This document shows positions 1-12,100 of a stretch of 64,000 nt of DNA, one piece after another. The notes beneath the pieces are model-generated. The model saw nothing but the letters and a program-made list of their open reading frames with translations. It did no database searches and was not told the origin of the DNA. The position numbers were made by a program, and so were the translations under genes. Source of the DNA: Siderastrea radians. Lineage: Eukaryota; Cnidaria; Anthozoa; Scleractinia; Rhizangiidae. Every line of letters starts with the position of its first letter. Within the stretch, counting starts at the first letter, position 1. The stretch lies in NCBI GenBank assembly GCA_964017195.1, contig OZ024890.1, forward strand, positions 50,583,593-50,647,592, written 5' to 3'.

Positions 1-46
1 CTTCCCAGCCTGAATTTTTCAGGTTAATAGTTTATTAACTTTTTAA

Positions 47-2338
47 AGTGCTACTATGATAAAAATATGAATTTTTTGTTCTCTCCATATTTCGAAAATA
101 TAAGTACATATCACTCACCGTGCAAAGTTTTAAGTCGAAATTCGTACGGGAAGTCCGATTATTTTAACCGTAGTTTTCGAATTCGGCTTGCCGCCATTAC
201 TCAATTCAAAAATGACCGGGACAAGTTAGACCGAGTTGGCCCAGAGAGGAAGTGACGTAGAAGTCTCAACGCAACAAAACAAACGTGGCTACTTTCTTAT
301 GCATTCGGAGAGGTGTGAGGATTAGCAAGATTCATTTCTTCGATTTTGAGCTGCAGTATGCGTGGTTGGCGCTCTGTTGTTGAAGATTACGGCAACGAAA
401 GCATCGATGAATAGGAAATTTCCATTCACAGTTCACCGACGAGTGGGTACGTTTATTTTAAGCGGAAAGGCTTCGTTTGCGTGGCTGACCAGAAGGACTT
501 CAATCCTGTTGGACACTGTTTGGTCTGTGCATTTTTACGGCTGAATGATGTACTCAAGCATTTTATAAGAAAGGTGCAAGGCAATATTTAAAACCAGGAT
601 CAGTTCCAGCCATCAGGAAGAAAAACATCAGCAATCATATCTGAGCGGGATCGTCGAATGGTGAGCGAATATTTCTATGCGGTCTGTGCTAACATCACAT
701 GTACAGTAAGATACACATTTCCTCACACACCTAAGACGGTTGTCTTGTGCATATACATGCATAAGTCCCAACAGATTTCGGCTTAACTGCGTAATATATG
801 CCCCTTCACATGAACTATTTTCTGTGTCGCCGCCAAGCCGGCTCCGCGATACGCAGAAATTATTTTTATTCAACTTGGTACGTTGTACGCGGTAAGCAGA
901 AAATAGGAAAACATTACCGTGTATTCCGCGTACTATAAACGTTCTCCACTTAAACTTCCGCTAAAAGAATATTTGAAGTTCCTATATTAAAACTAGTGGA
1001 TAAGAGAACATCACCGTGTATTCCTCGTTCTATAAACGAGAATATCACTCGAAATTTCTTTGAATTACTCGGCCACATATAACGTGAAAATATAAACAAC
1101 CGAGCTTAATCGACCATAACAAACCTGTACTGTGTATTGCTTGTTCTTTTTACTGTGTAGCCAGCTCCCAACAGCCCTCTTACATTTCAATTTATCTCTC
1201 TCCGCGTACCGCGTAGCCAGCTGCTAATAATATAACTCTTTTATACTTCAATTAATTTCTCTTGGCGTACGGCGTAGCGAGCTCCCAAAGTCGGCTATAA
1301 CTGATTTCTTGAGCATTTCACCGCGTTCGGGGTAGCCACTTCTCTCAGTAACGCTTTCGATGTGACGGCGAATTCCACAGTTTATACCTAGACTTCTGAT
1401 GGTAAATCAGAGTTTATCTATATTAATTCGCATTTCCTTGTTTACTAGGTAATAAGATTACCGTGTTCGTACAATTACACGCCGGGCGATTTGCTACGTC
1501 ACTTCGCTTACGTGAATTTATTTTCCTCGACCTTTTGTCTCATCTATAAAATTCTGAATGTATGTTAGCCTCGGGGCTCTCTATATTTATTTAAAAACCT
1601 TTCATTAAGCGTTATGTGGGCTTTTCTTTTAGGAGGGAGAGCTTATTATTATAGGATTTATTATTTAGGATACTGCAACAAATCTGTGAACATAACAACA
1701 ACAAACTCAACCCGTGTCGGCAAGAAAAAAACCAAGAGTAAGAAACAGCTGACGGACCCCAACTCGACAGACATGTGAAACAGTTAAATTTGTTGTATTA
1801 TATCGGAAGGATTTCAGCGTTTGTGATTTGGGATAATTGGGATATTTGTTCGGCTTCTTGATCCATTCTTGCATTGTTTGAGACGGCTTCCTCTTCGGTA
1901 GCGAGAGGCTCGAAACTGTCATCGTATCGCGCGACTTCTGCGAGTTCGCCGACTTCGCCAAAGAAAAAAATTGTTCTAAATCGCTCTCAAAAGAACTGGA
2001 CGACAAATTCGACGGAAAAAACATTCATATAATGCAATGTTTGGCTCTCTATTTTCGACTCTTCATTATACTCTTCGTGGCGATGGTTGAGACTTGTACG
2101 TCACGAGCAAAATTCACGTGGTTAGAGGTAAGACCGCTTCCATGAAATTCGCGGGCTTCTCTTTTGCGAACTGAGTACTGGCGGACGGGTTTAACGCGGT
2201 TTTCGGACAGATATTCCTGGGCCTTGTCAGCACATATCGATCTAATTTATCGCGATTCATTTAATATGGCATCTACTGAACAGTTTGAAGTCTAAAAAAG
2301 TTGAAAACAAAACAAGAAATTTTCATCGTAGTAGCACT
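47..2338. mobile_element. 2.3 kb TTAA-flanked non-autonomous DNA transposon with long inverted ends
   Basis: The left end AGTGCTACTATGAT and right end ATCGTAGTAGCACT are inverted, each flanked by TTAA (43-46 and 2339-2342). Similarity between the ends continues imperfectly for about 200 bases, including GTGACGTA-AAGTCTCAAC near 250-268 and its complement near 2085-2105. TTAA duplication suggests the piggyBac or Kolobok superfamily. No transposase is visible inside. Between about 1150 and 1290 is a tandem repeat of roughly 62 bp with the core GCGTAGCCAGCT. Confidence 0.7.
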
Positions 2339-2546
2339 TTAAGTTGATATCTTTAACTGGGACAGTCATCATCATTTCTTAAAAAATTGTAAATGGCACA
2401 GGATACGGTACCTTGATGAACATTTAATGCTCTTAGAGGGAATTTTAAAGAAAAAATGTTTAAATAGCAAAAACTATGTCTTTACGTATGCCTTTTGTGC
2501 TTATTTCTATTCTCATAATTGTTATTCTGAAACTGTTTTTTCTCAG

Positions 2547-5500
2547 GACCCTACACGATAACAAGATTTCTACTTTTGAGGAAAATCCATTTCTATCAGT
2601 TACAGTGGGTAGGAACTTGTAAGCTATTAACTTCTTTCTCCATAATACATATATGCATTCGTGAATGTAGTTGAATGTAGCTTTTCAACCTAAAATGGAA
2701 ATTAAAGAAAGTTAACAAATTCCAGAATTTCGATTTGGAAAATTAGTGAAAAATAGACAGGACTACTGGAAAGTACTGCTAAGTAGGTTTCACTTGAATG
2801 AACCACCCACACACTCAAAAGTCAGGACCACTTTTTGCAGCATGCTAAGCATGGCCATTTGATGAAAGTATGGCCCAGTACCTTTCACTTGAATCCTCCA
2901 GACTTAAAAGTTAGAAGCACACCCAATAAATTATTTACCTGATGTTTGGTCCAGTGGAATTAATACGTCTTGTTGCCATGAGTTACAGTACAGGAGAATC
3001 AATTCATTTTAAAAACGTAATATCATTTCTCCTCGCATGTTTTACTTAAATTCTGTCCAGAGTCACGAATAACCAACACTGATTCCCTCTACTAACAGGT
3101 ATAAAAGCTCATAACTGTTTTGCATCCATAGTGAACTTCAGAACAATGTCATCCAGGCCATAACAGGAAAGTTGTTTGGCGATTCAGGATCCACTGTATA
3201 CAATCTGTAAGTATGATAATTATAGAACATGGGAGACAATAAAATGCTTGAACTTTTGGGACCGGGGTGGTGAAGCGGTAAGGGCGCTCGCCTCTGGCCA
3301 GTGAGATCTGGGTTTATCGTCATCCTGCTAGCACTGCTGATTAAGAAGGCCGATGAGCTCAAAATAGGGAGAGTAGGGTGATGTTTATATTCAGATTTAG
3401 TTCAATCCTGTGCATGTGTTGTTCAACTGTTTAGAGCGCTTTTCAAATGAGTGTCGTAAAACCAAAACCAAAGTAATTACCCCAGCCAATCACAACAAAC
3501 ACAAATTACCCAATGAACCAATCAGAACTCGAAGCAAGTACATGTAACCGGCGTCAAGCGCGGGAAAACGCGTGCGAGCGCGAGCAAGTCGCGACTGATT
3601 GGTTTGAGTTTTACTCCTGATTGGTCGAGAAAGTGGCGCGAGATTTTTTAACCAATCACAGAGCGCAGTAAAGCAAAACCAAAGCAAAACACGAATTACT
3701 TTCGACACTCAATTGAAAACTGCTCTATCTAATTGAGTTAGTTGAGTCAGTGCCTCCCTCTTCTTTGTATTCCGTTCCAAATTGACTTGTGCCAACAACT
3801 CTAGATGTTGACTATCTCACTGTTTACATGTTCATTGTGAAGAAAAAAGAATGACGTCACATGTTACTTTTCTCTGTAGTAACATTGCACAAGGTTACTA
3901 GGACTTCAAATATATACTTTTTCTGGAGAGGAAATACAATGCATGCCCGATTTTTCATGGTAGATTCTTTGTTGTCTAGGCAACAACAAACATTAGTTTT
4001 AAATGCATCTATTTAGTCTTTATGTCTCACAGCAGTTAGGATTTTGTCATACATCAGGCAAATTTTTGTCGACTGTTACAGCAGCTCTTTCTTCAGAATT
4101 TAACTCTTAGTTTGTTTGCCTGTTTGTTCAAGGGATCTCTCTAACAATCAAATACAATCCATGCATGATGATACGTTCAAAGGAGTAACAATTGGGCATG
4201 ACATGTAAGTATTATAAAATGGTGGACTGAGCATTATTTGCAAACTAACCACGCAGTTGACTGGGGCATTGCTCATTACATCAACCACGACTCCTACCAG
4301 GGACTTACTCTACAAAGCTGGTACACTTTGTGTTTAGACAATGCATCTTGTTACCAATGTGAGCAGCTCTCTAAGTGACTGTGTGCTGATACATGATTGT
4401 TGTTTTTCAACAAAAGTGACAGACCATATTAACTGGACCAATAAGTAGTAAAGCAACAAAACATGAACTTTAAGGAAATAGATATTGCATCAAGTTAGTT
4501 TACTGCCGTTTGACTTTCTCTGGGCTGGACAAAATGTAAGAATGGACGTTCGAAGATGATTGTTTTGTACTAATGTTTACTGCTACAAGTTGTTTGAATC
4601 AAGAGTGCCTAGACAGTAGATTAGATTGTCACTAAAATAAATCTATCATTTACTTAAAATGATAAAAAAAAACTGGGCACATTTGTATCGACATTTATTA
4701 AATAAAGCGTTTAAGGCGAAAGGGGCGCTAAGCATCCAGAAGTCTTGATTTTCAATAAAAAAAATAAGTGACAGTGATTGTGTGTTCTTTTCTCTATATA
4801 CAGCGAATTGAGAAACAACAAACTGCCTATTTTTCCTTCAAGACCTTTACGTAATCAAAATCCCAGTACACTGTGAGTATTATTTATCTTGGTGAATGCT
4901 GGAAATGTATTTTATTGATATACTGCGGCTACATAGTGAAGTTTGCAACCAGTCAGACCGCTATGCATAAGCATATACAACTAATGCGAGCAATCAGTAA
5001 AGTGTCCGCAAGTATTATCGACCAAAACACCGATTAAGAGGTTTATTATCCTACTGTATTTTGTTTTTGGTTCGTCCTCCTTCAGCAAAAAAGTCGGACA
5101 AACTGGGATTATACAGTGTAACACGCTGGCATATTTTGTGCATTCTCTTGCCCTTATGTGGTAAAATGGCACAACAGATAGAGCGCTTTTCAAATGAGTG
5201 TCGTAAAACCAAAACCAAAGTAATTACACCAGCCAATCACAACAAACACAAATTACCCAATGAACCAATCAGAACTCGAAGCAAATACATGTAACCAGCG
5301 CCAAGCGCGGGAAAACGCGCGCGAGCAAGTGGCGATTGGTTTGAGTTTTGCTTCTCATTGGTCGTGAAAGTGGCGCGAGATTTTTTAACCAATCACAGAG
5401 CGAAGTAAAGCAAAACCAAAGCAAAACGCGAATTACTTTCGACACTCAATTGAAAACCGCTCTAATAATAGAACTTGTTTTCTTCGAGGAACTAACAGGC

Positions 5501-8500
5501 ATAAGATTAGATTAGAAATCATTGGACAGTGTAAGGTTTAGTAATTAAGACGAATTCCGCTCAACGTTCGAGCAGTAAGTGCAAAAATTAAGTTACCAAA
5601 AAAATACTTGCAGCACTGTCACATTTTGAGAACAGATAAGAAGAACTTATCGTTACTTTTGCTCCCAAGCTGACCCCGCGAGAGAAAATTGGATTTGAAG
5701 TTATCCATATTTCAATTAAAAAGACGCTTCATGTCAGTTCAAAACAAAATGGCGCCCGTTTTTAGCATACTTTTACGAGATTTGAAATTAATTCTCTTGA
5801 GAATGCTTGAGAATTTCATCGCGGGGTCACTTGGGCAAGTGAACTAGAGTGAGATGTTTCAAATAGCATTTAAAATGTTACCGTGCTATGAGTAGTTTTT
5901 TGGTAAATATTTTTTGCACTTATTGCTCGAACGTTGAGCGGAATCCGTCTTAACTTAACATTGGTAATTAACTCAAGTAAACAAATTGGCTTTCAGTGAC
6001 TTGACCAACAATGAAATTGACACCATAAACCCTGGGGAGCTGGATACATTTACAAGTCTACAGTACCTGTAAGTAGCCTGTCAAATGTCAGTGGTTGTGC
6101 GTTTGATATTGCAGATGTATTTGGACTGCAGATTTCACGTAAATGTTAAAATGAGCGCCGCAGTAATTATTGAGAAGTCAGGCTGGAAAATGTTCTCAAG
6201 CGGATTAATTTTACTTAGAAAAGAATTCTGAGTCATCCCAACAGAAGTCGAACCCAAGACCTTCCAGTTGCCGGTTGGATGCTCTAACTACTGAGTTATG
6301 GGGGACTCATGGTGAGCGAGGCCATACTACTAGGTTTAAATGTGGCACAGGCCGACGGTACTGCAAGACCCAGTAACGGCACCTGGACGGTCATGGCTTC
6401 GACTCCCATTGGGAGGACTCAGGAAATTTTTCTGAGCAAATTTCGAGTTCACACTTCTTAATCTAATTTGCTAGTTGCAACTCCACTGGAATAATTATCA
6501 TAGAATGGTTGACAGTAGGTAAATTCTCCAGTCATTTTTTTTTTCATTCCACCCATCCAATATATACATCCCTCTAATACGAATAAATGCAAAGAGGCCA
6601 GGGGAGCATTTCTCGAAAGCCCTGAAAAGGCATTCGTAAAATATGAACCACTCATTCTACAAAGCTGTTATTCTAGCTTGCCTTTAAGATAAGAAATGTT
6701 TAACTAATAGCAAAGTTTCATGTTTGTGAACTTCTTTTGTTTTCAAGATACAGTGTGAATTGTCGTGCCCGAAATCGACCTGAAAAGTTTGGGAACACCA
6801 GGCCCACAATACTGGGCACAATGCCCCTTTTTCCTTTCAAACAATCATGTGGCTCAATGTTTATTCAGCTCTTGGAATTCTTGGAAAAGTGAGGTGGACA
6901 GAAGACAGAATGTTTACAACATACAGTAATACAGTGACAGTTTTCATAACGATCATCCCACGTACGAATTCATGAGTTAGGGGACGTTTGATAGTGTCAG
7001 TCCTGATGATGTCATTGTTTGGCCAAAGCTCGAACTAATAAACTAAGTACAGTTGCTTAAGGTCTACTTTGAACCACTGAACCATCATGAGTTAGGCTTG
7101 GGATACTTTCTCCCATGGAAAACTCCCGGAATTCAACCAGCTTTTAACGAATCTTGGTAAATTTTCTAATGACTCTTCCTCTTTCAGTATGTAAGTACAT
7201 GTAACGTCTAGATAAATGAAGCTTCTATAAAAGTATCAGGTCAAGTAACATGATTGTATTTTAAGGAACTGTCATTTTGTCACTGCCAGTCAGTAGGTTA
7301 TAAATTTAGCTGCCTTAAGACTGTAAAGGTATGTTCTGAGGTTTCTCTCGGTATTGTTTTGCAGAATCCTTCAACAAAATAAAATAACACAGCTTGGAAC
7401 TGACTTGTTTCAATATCAAACAAATTTGCTGACATTGTAAGTAGCATTTGCAGTGTTAAAATTGCACGATTAGCTAGTATTTCCCAGTTTCTCTTTATTT
7501 AGTTTTCATTCACTTGGCGTGTTAATAATTCATTCATTTCTTCAATTTCCCGTTCTATTTATGTTTGTTGGTTTGTTCCCTCATTCATTCATTTTCTTCC
7601 TTTATTCATCTATTAATACTTCCGTCTGCCAAAGCTAAAGTGATGTGTTTGATTCTTTTTTATCTTGCGCTTGTGCCACTAAGCGTCTTGCGGGAAACCC
7701 TTGGTCATGATTGCCAGTTGTGTGACCTTTGCCATACCAGTGTTTTTATGCTGGAGCTGTTCATTTCCTTCTGGGTTTAACAAATGTTTTAAAACCAAAG
7801 AAACACATGTTGTAGGCTCTGGACGCCGGATGGTTCCACGGCGTACGTATTAAGTGCCTGAACTAGTTAAGGTGCTGCTTGTCAAGCTATTGTGTCACTG
7901 ATTCCACTCCTACTATTTCTCGAATGACTTCGCTTCTAGTCCTGTACCATTGCGCCTTGTTTATTGCTTTTCTGGGGACCTTCATTTGACAGGTTGTACG
8001 CTTTCTCATGTGTTGCTTTAAGAGAGTCCATGTTTGTGCTTGGTAGCGTTAAGTTGGAATGCAAATGGCGTTATTGAGTTGCCTTTTAAGTTCTAACAGG
8101 AACTAATGTACTTATTCACAACTGTTTTCTTTTTTGTATAACTCCTTTCTTTCTTTTCTATTAAACGCATTTTCTAAAATGGTTTTTCTTCCAAAGGGAC
8201 CTGGAACAAAACGAAATTGCAGAAGTTCAGATTGGAGCATTTAATAAATTAGGGATTGTTCGACGAATGTAAGTTAGCTTTTAACCCTCATAATTATATC
8301 AAACTTAAGCCCAACCAAAATTTTACCATAAAAAAAAAATTCAGTGAAAATTTGGCTACTCTCCATGTCTACGTGTTCGTTTATTTTGATTTACGTGCAT
8401 GCAACATTAGTTAAATGAAATGGCTAGTGAAGGACTGTAGGTGAAGGCAATACTGGGGCGACTAGTAGGCTTTGTTGCTATACATGTTCCAGTATTTTTT

Positions 8501-9149
8501 ATCATTAAAGTAACTTAACAGATGCTTTTCTGTATTTGTGTACTAGATATTTGCAAAATAACGAGATTGTTTTCCTGCCAACGTTTCCATCTTTAACACA
8601 GCTACAGATTCTGTAAGTATTTCATATTTTAATACCCTATTGTTGCTGATATTTAAAGTTTCATGGCTAAAAAGAAATAAGCATTCACGTACTGAAGTAT
8701 TTGTAGTTGTGTTTTTTCTAGGAATTACATGTCAGATTAGTAGAGCTCAGGTTATAAAGCCTATTCTTGTAACCGCTGTGTCGCTAAACAACTAAAAACG
8801 CGATAAACAATTCTAAATGACTACATTATCAGTCAATCTTAAAAAAAAAAGAAACAATTTTTCTACATTGCACGCAAGTGAAACGATGCATAATAATGAA
8901 ATTTTTGTCTGGAGTGCTGGAAGCTTCAAACAGCATTTAAAACAGTCAGCCTCTTTGGGCCTTTTTGGCAATGACCCCTTCATCATTGTTTTTATGTTAT
9001 TTACAGCACTTTAGATGCACGGTTTTAATTATATATGATGATGATGATGATGATGATGACGATGATATTTATTTTAGTAATGTGAGAGATAACAAGATCG
9101 AGAACATTGGACAAGCTTGTTTTGGTGGACTTACAAACCTCAATACCTT
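2547..9149 (+). CDS. Leucine-rich repeat exons 1-9
   Basis: Nine exons each carry one LRR: 2547-2618, 3132-3206, 4133-4204, 4804-4872, 5997-6068, 7365-7436, 8197-8268, 8547-8612 and 9078-9149. Lengths are 66-75 nt, mostly exactly 72 nt (24 residues, the usual extracellular LRR length). Every exon begins at the third base of a codon and ends after the second, so they are symmetric and interchangeable. Each shows the LxxNxI core, for example [32 protein letters not shown] and VRDNKIEN. Donors are nearly all GTAAGT-like. LRRs of this class form curved protein-binding solenoids outside the cell. No N-terminal cysteine cap is visible, so more LRR exons probably lie upstream of the window. Confidence 0.92.
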
Positions 9150-12100
9150 GTAAGTAAAATGCTGGAAATTGACTTTTTGTTACATTGTTTGTGTTATCTT
9201 TTTCAAAATGTTTATGATGTAAAGCATTACCTCTTTAGACTTTCTATGGTCGTTCGCTTCTTATCGCACTACTTCCAATGTTATTTCGGGCTAGGAGCGT
9301 TGTTGTGCCTTTTTTTATCCATCGTATTCTGAGCTGATAGTGTTGCTTGTTCAAAGCGTCAATAGACGACCTGCAAATGGAACACAGTGTTTTTTTCTGT
9401 GCTTGTAGTAAATTCAACTAGGTAGTTTTGTTGTTAAAGAAAGAAAGATGGTACGTTTCTTTTAAAGTTTGGAAAGTCTCTTTGTTTCACGCTCGTGAGT
9501 CCGCGGCGAGAATCGAACCCACGGCCTCCCGTACACGAGTCGTGCGCTCTAACCACCGAGCTACTGGTAGACTCGTGACGGGTATAGGTCATATTTACTA
9601 GGTTCGTTGTGACACGATGTTGTTCGTCCCGCGCTTTTGACAAACCGAATATTCCAGCTTTCTAGATATTAGTTTTTGTTACATTAATCTTTTCACTCCT
9701 GAAGCCACTAATGTGTTTTACCTTTTCGGTGTGTGGATAAAATTCTATCCTTTTGGCATTAAATTAACTATTGAGTCAAACGTTCTAGCATGTGGTGCTG
9801 CTGAAAAAGATCCTACACACTTTTGAGCCTGTAGGTGACATCCTCAGATGTAACCGTCCAAATCTACTTCTATAGGCTTCCTATGGTGCTGGTCATTATG
9901 CTATTTAAGGTGGTTTTATCCTTTTGGTTTCCTCCGTGAAACACTGAGCAAGACCAGAACAGTCAGCAGAAGCTTACCAAATTTGATTTCCAGAATTGTA
10001 TCATTTGGAAGGATATTAAGAATTTTCCCCCGTTTTGTTTTTCTGGCGTATTTGAAAGTGAAAAAGCTATATGACCATTATTTTGTTCTTTATCTTACAG
10101 GGATTTCAGCGGTACCAATCAGTTAGCTTGTGACTGCAATGTATACAGTTCCTTCGTTTCTGTTATTGATGCTCTGTCATTTAGCAGAGCGGCAGTATGT
10201 GCCTCCCCAGCACGAGTTGCATCAGTACAGTTTTACCCAGGAGGATCTTATGAAAATCACCCCGTTCAAGATTTCACATGCTGTATGTATTTGTAAGGTT
10301 GTGGTAGTTTAATGTGCCCTTCCATGCTAAATAGGGGCTTTGTTAAAAGCAGGGTTGTGGCCCATGGCCCATGCCCACTTCTTAGCCTTCACCCCTCAGC
10401 TTATGGTCCAGTCAAAATCCCATTGGAGCATGGTTAGGATCTTGGGTTTGGCATCCTAAGGGCCTGGCTAAACTGCATTGTAGAAGGGCATCGTTGCAGA
10501 AACGTTGTTGTGGAAGTAGATGTTTTCCAGTTTTGCTGCACAACAAAACATGTCGCGGAAGCAAATTTTGCTTCTTGGAAACAAAATAATGTTATTAAAT
10601 TTAGTCAAAAACATTGTTGCTTCCGAATGCAAACGTTGCTTTGGTAAACTGTGTTTCGTAGTTTAGACATAGAGGAAACAACAAGACCCCCCTCCCCCAA
10701 GAAATGATTCCGCAGCAATGTTTCCTAGTTTACCCGTGCCCTAACGTGAAGTCTGTCTCAAGCGTTGGCCTTTGGGCCATGGACTGGCCCGTAGGCTGCT
10801 GGGCCAGAGGTTGAGACGTTGGCAAGGGATCCTGTTTTGAGGTCTGCGTTCTTTTAGCAAAACCTGCTTCGTAGTTATGGAAGTGGACTGTGGGCCAGGA
10901 ATCATTTACATCTATTACAAACATTTTACAACTGAGCTTTGAAAGCTAATGGGAAATTAGTCATCGGTGAGTTAAATTCTTCAGTTTGTTTGTCTTTTGT
11001 TCAAAATCTCAGTTTTGCTTGACTTAACTTTTCCATGCTCTTGGCAACTCCCATGCCATCATGAAGGTTTACATTTTTGTCGACTCTTACTCTCATTTGG
11101 CCTGTCTTAAAGAAGCCTAACATGGTTGCTGTTAGCCGTTATACTCAAACTGTGTCAAGTAGAGCTCTCGAAGATTTTCCCGTTTTGTACAAAACAAATG
11201 AGGTATGTCTGAAACTAAGGCTTTTTCTATGATCTAAGTTTTCCTTTTTTTCTATGATCTAAGTTCTCATTTTTTTCACGACAAATGAGTCTTCCTACCA
11301 GTCTTTTCTATTTGGTTTTGCTTTGTCAACGTAACTAATTGTTTTTTTTCTTGTTCCCCTTTTAGCTCCAGTTAACGTCTCTGCCTCAGCACCAGGAGAC
11401 TTTCAACTCAGAGTGGATTGGGACAGAGCGGCAGCGCTCTATCCACCCTATGCATTGAACAATGAGAAAAACAACACCTTTGTGGACACATGGAGTATAA
11501 CAAATGTATGTCTCTTTTTCTTTCGTTATCATCTCTTTCTTCCCCCGATTAAGAGAGATATAATCAGTAAGTAAAAATCTCTAACAGGGTTGTGGTTACT
11601 ATTTGAAAAAGTAGTTCCAACGGCGACGACGGAAAGTACTTGTGCTTGCACTGAAGACATAGCTTCTGGGGTTTTTGGGTGCATGCTTTCCTACAAAATT
11701 GCAAGTGTTGTTTAGTGGTGCATGTTGGTGGATTAAAAAATCTGTAGTTATTAACCACCTGTATTTGTATTACAAACAAAATTATAAAGCAAACAAAAAC
11801 ATTCTTATAAGCTAAAGCACATATGACACAAATTTGTAGGTTCAGGCTTACGGTAGGTGGTCCATCATAGCTGGCGAATTGGAAATGGGCTACTCTTAAG
11901 AGCATATCGATGCATCTTACTTAACTTTTTTTATTGAAAGAGGCTCGTGCTCAAAAACAAAGAAATTCCCAGAAAGTACTGCTAGGTAGATTTCAATCAC
12001 GTGATCAAACTTGATTAATATTTCTGTAGCTTCTGAATAGTCATTAGTCAGAATTGTGTTATCTGGTTGAAAATTGAGAAAGATGTTTATTCAGTGAATG

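Noticed and set aside
67..544. Candidate start exon with signal peptide for the large gene
   Set aside because: Frames here lie within the TTAA-flanked transposon, show no hydrophobic signal core, and no donor gives the phase needed to join exon 1 at 2547.
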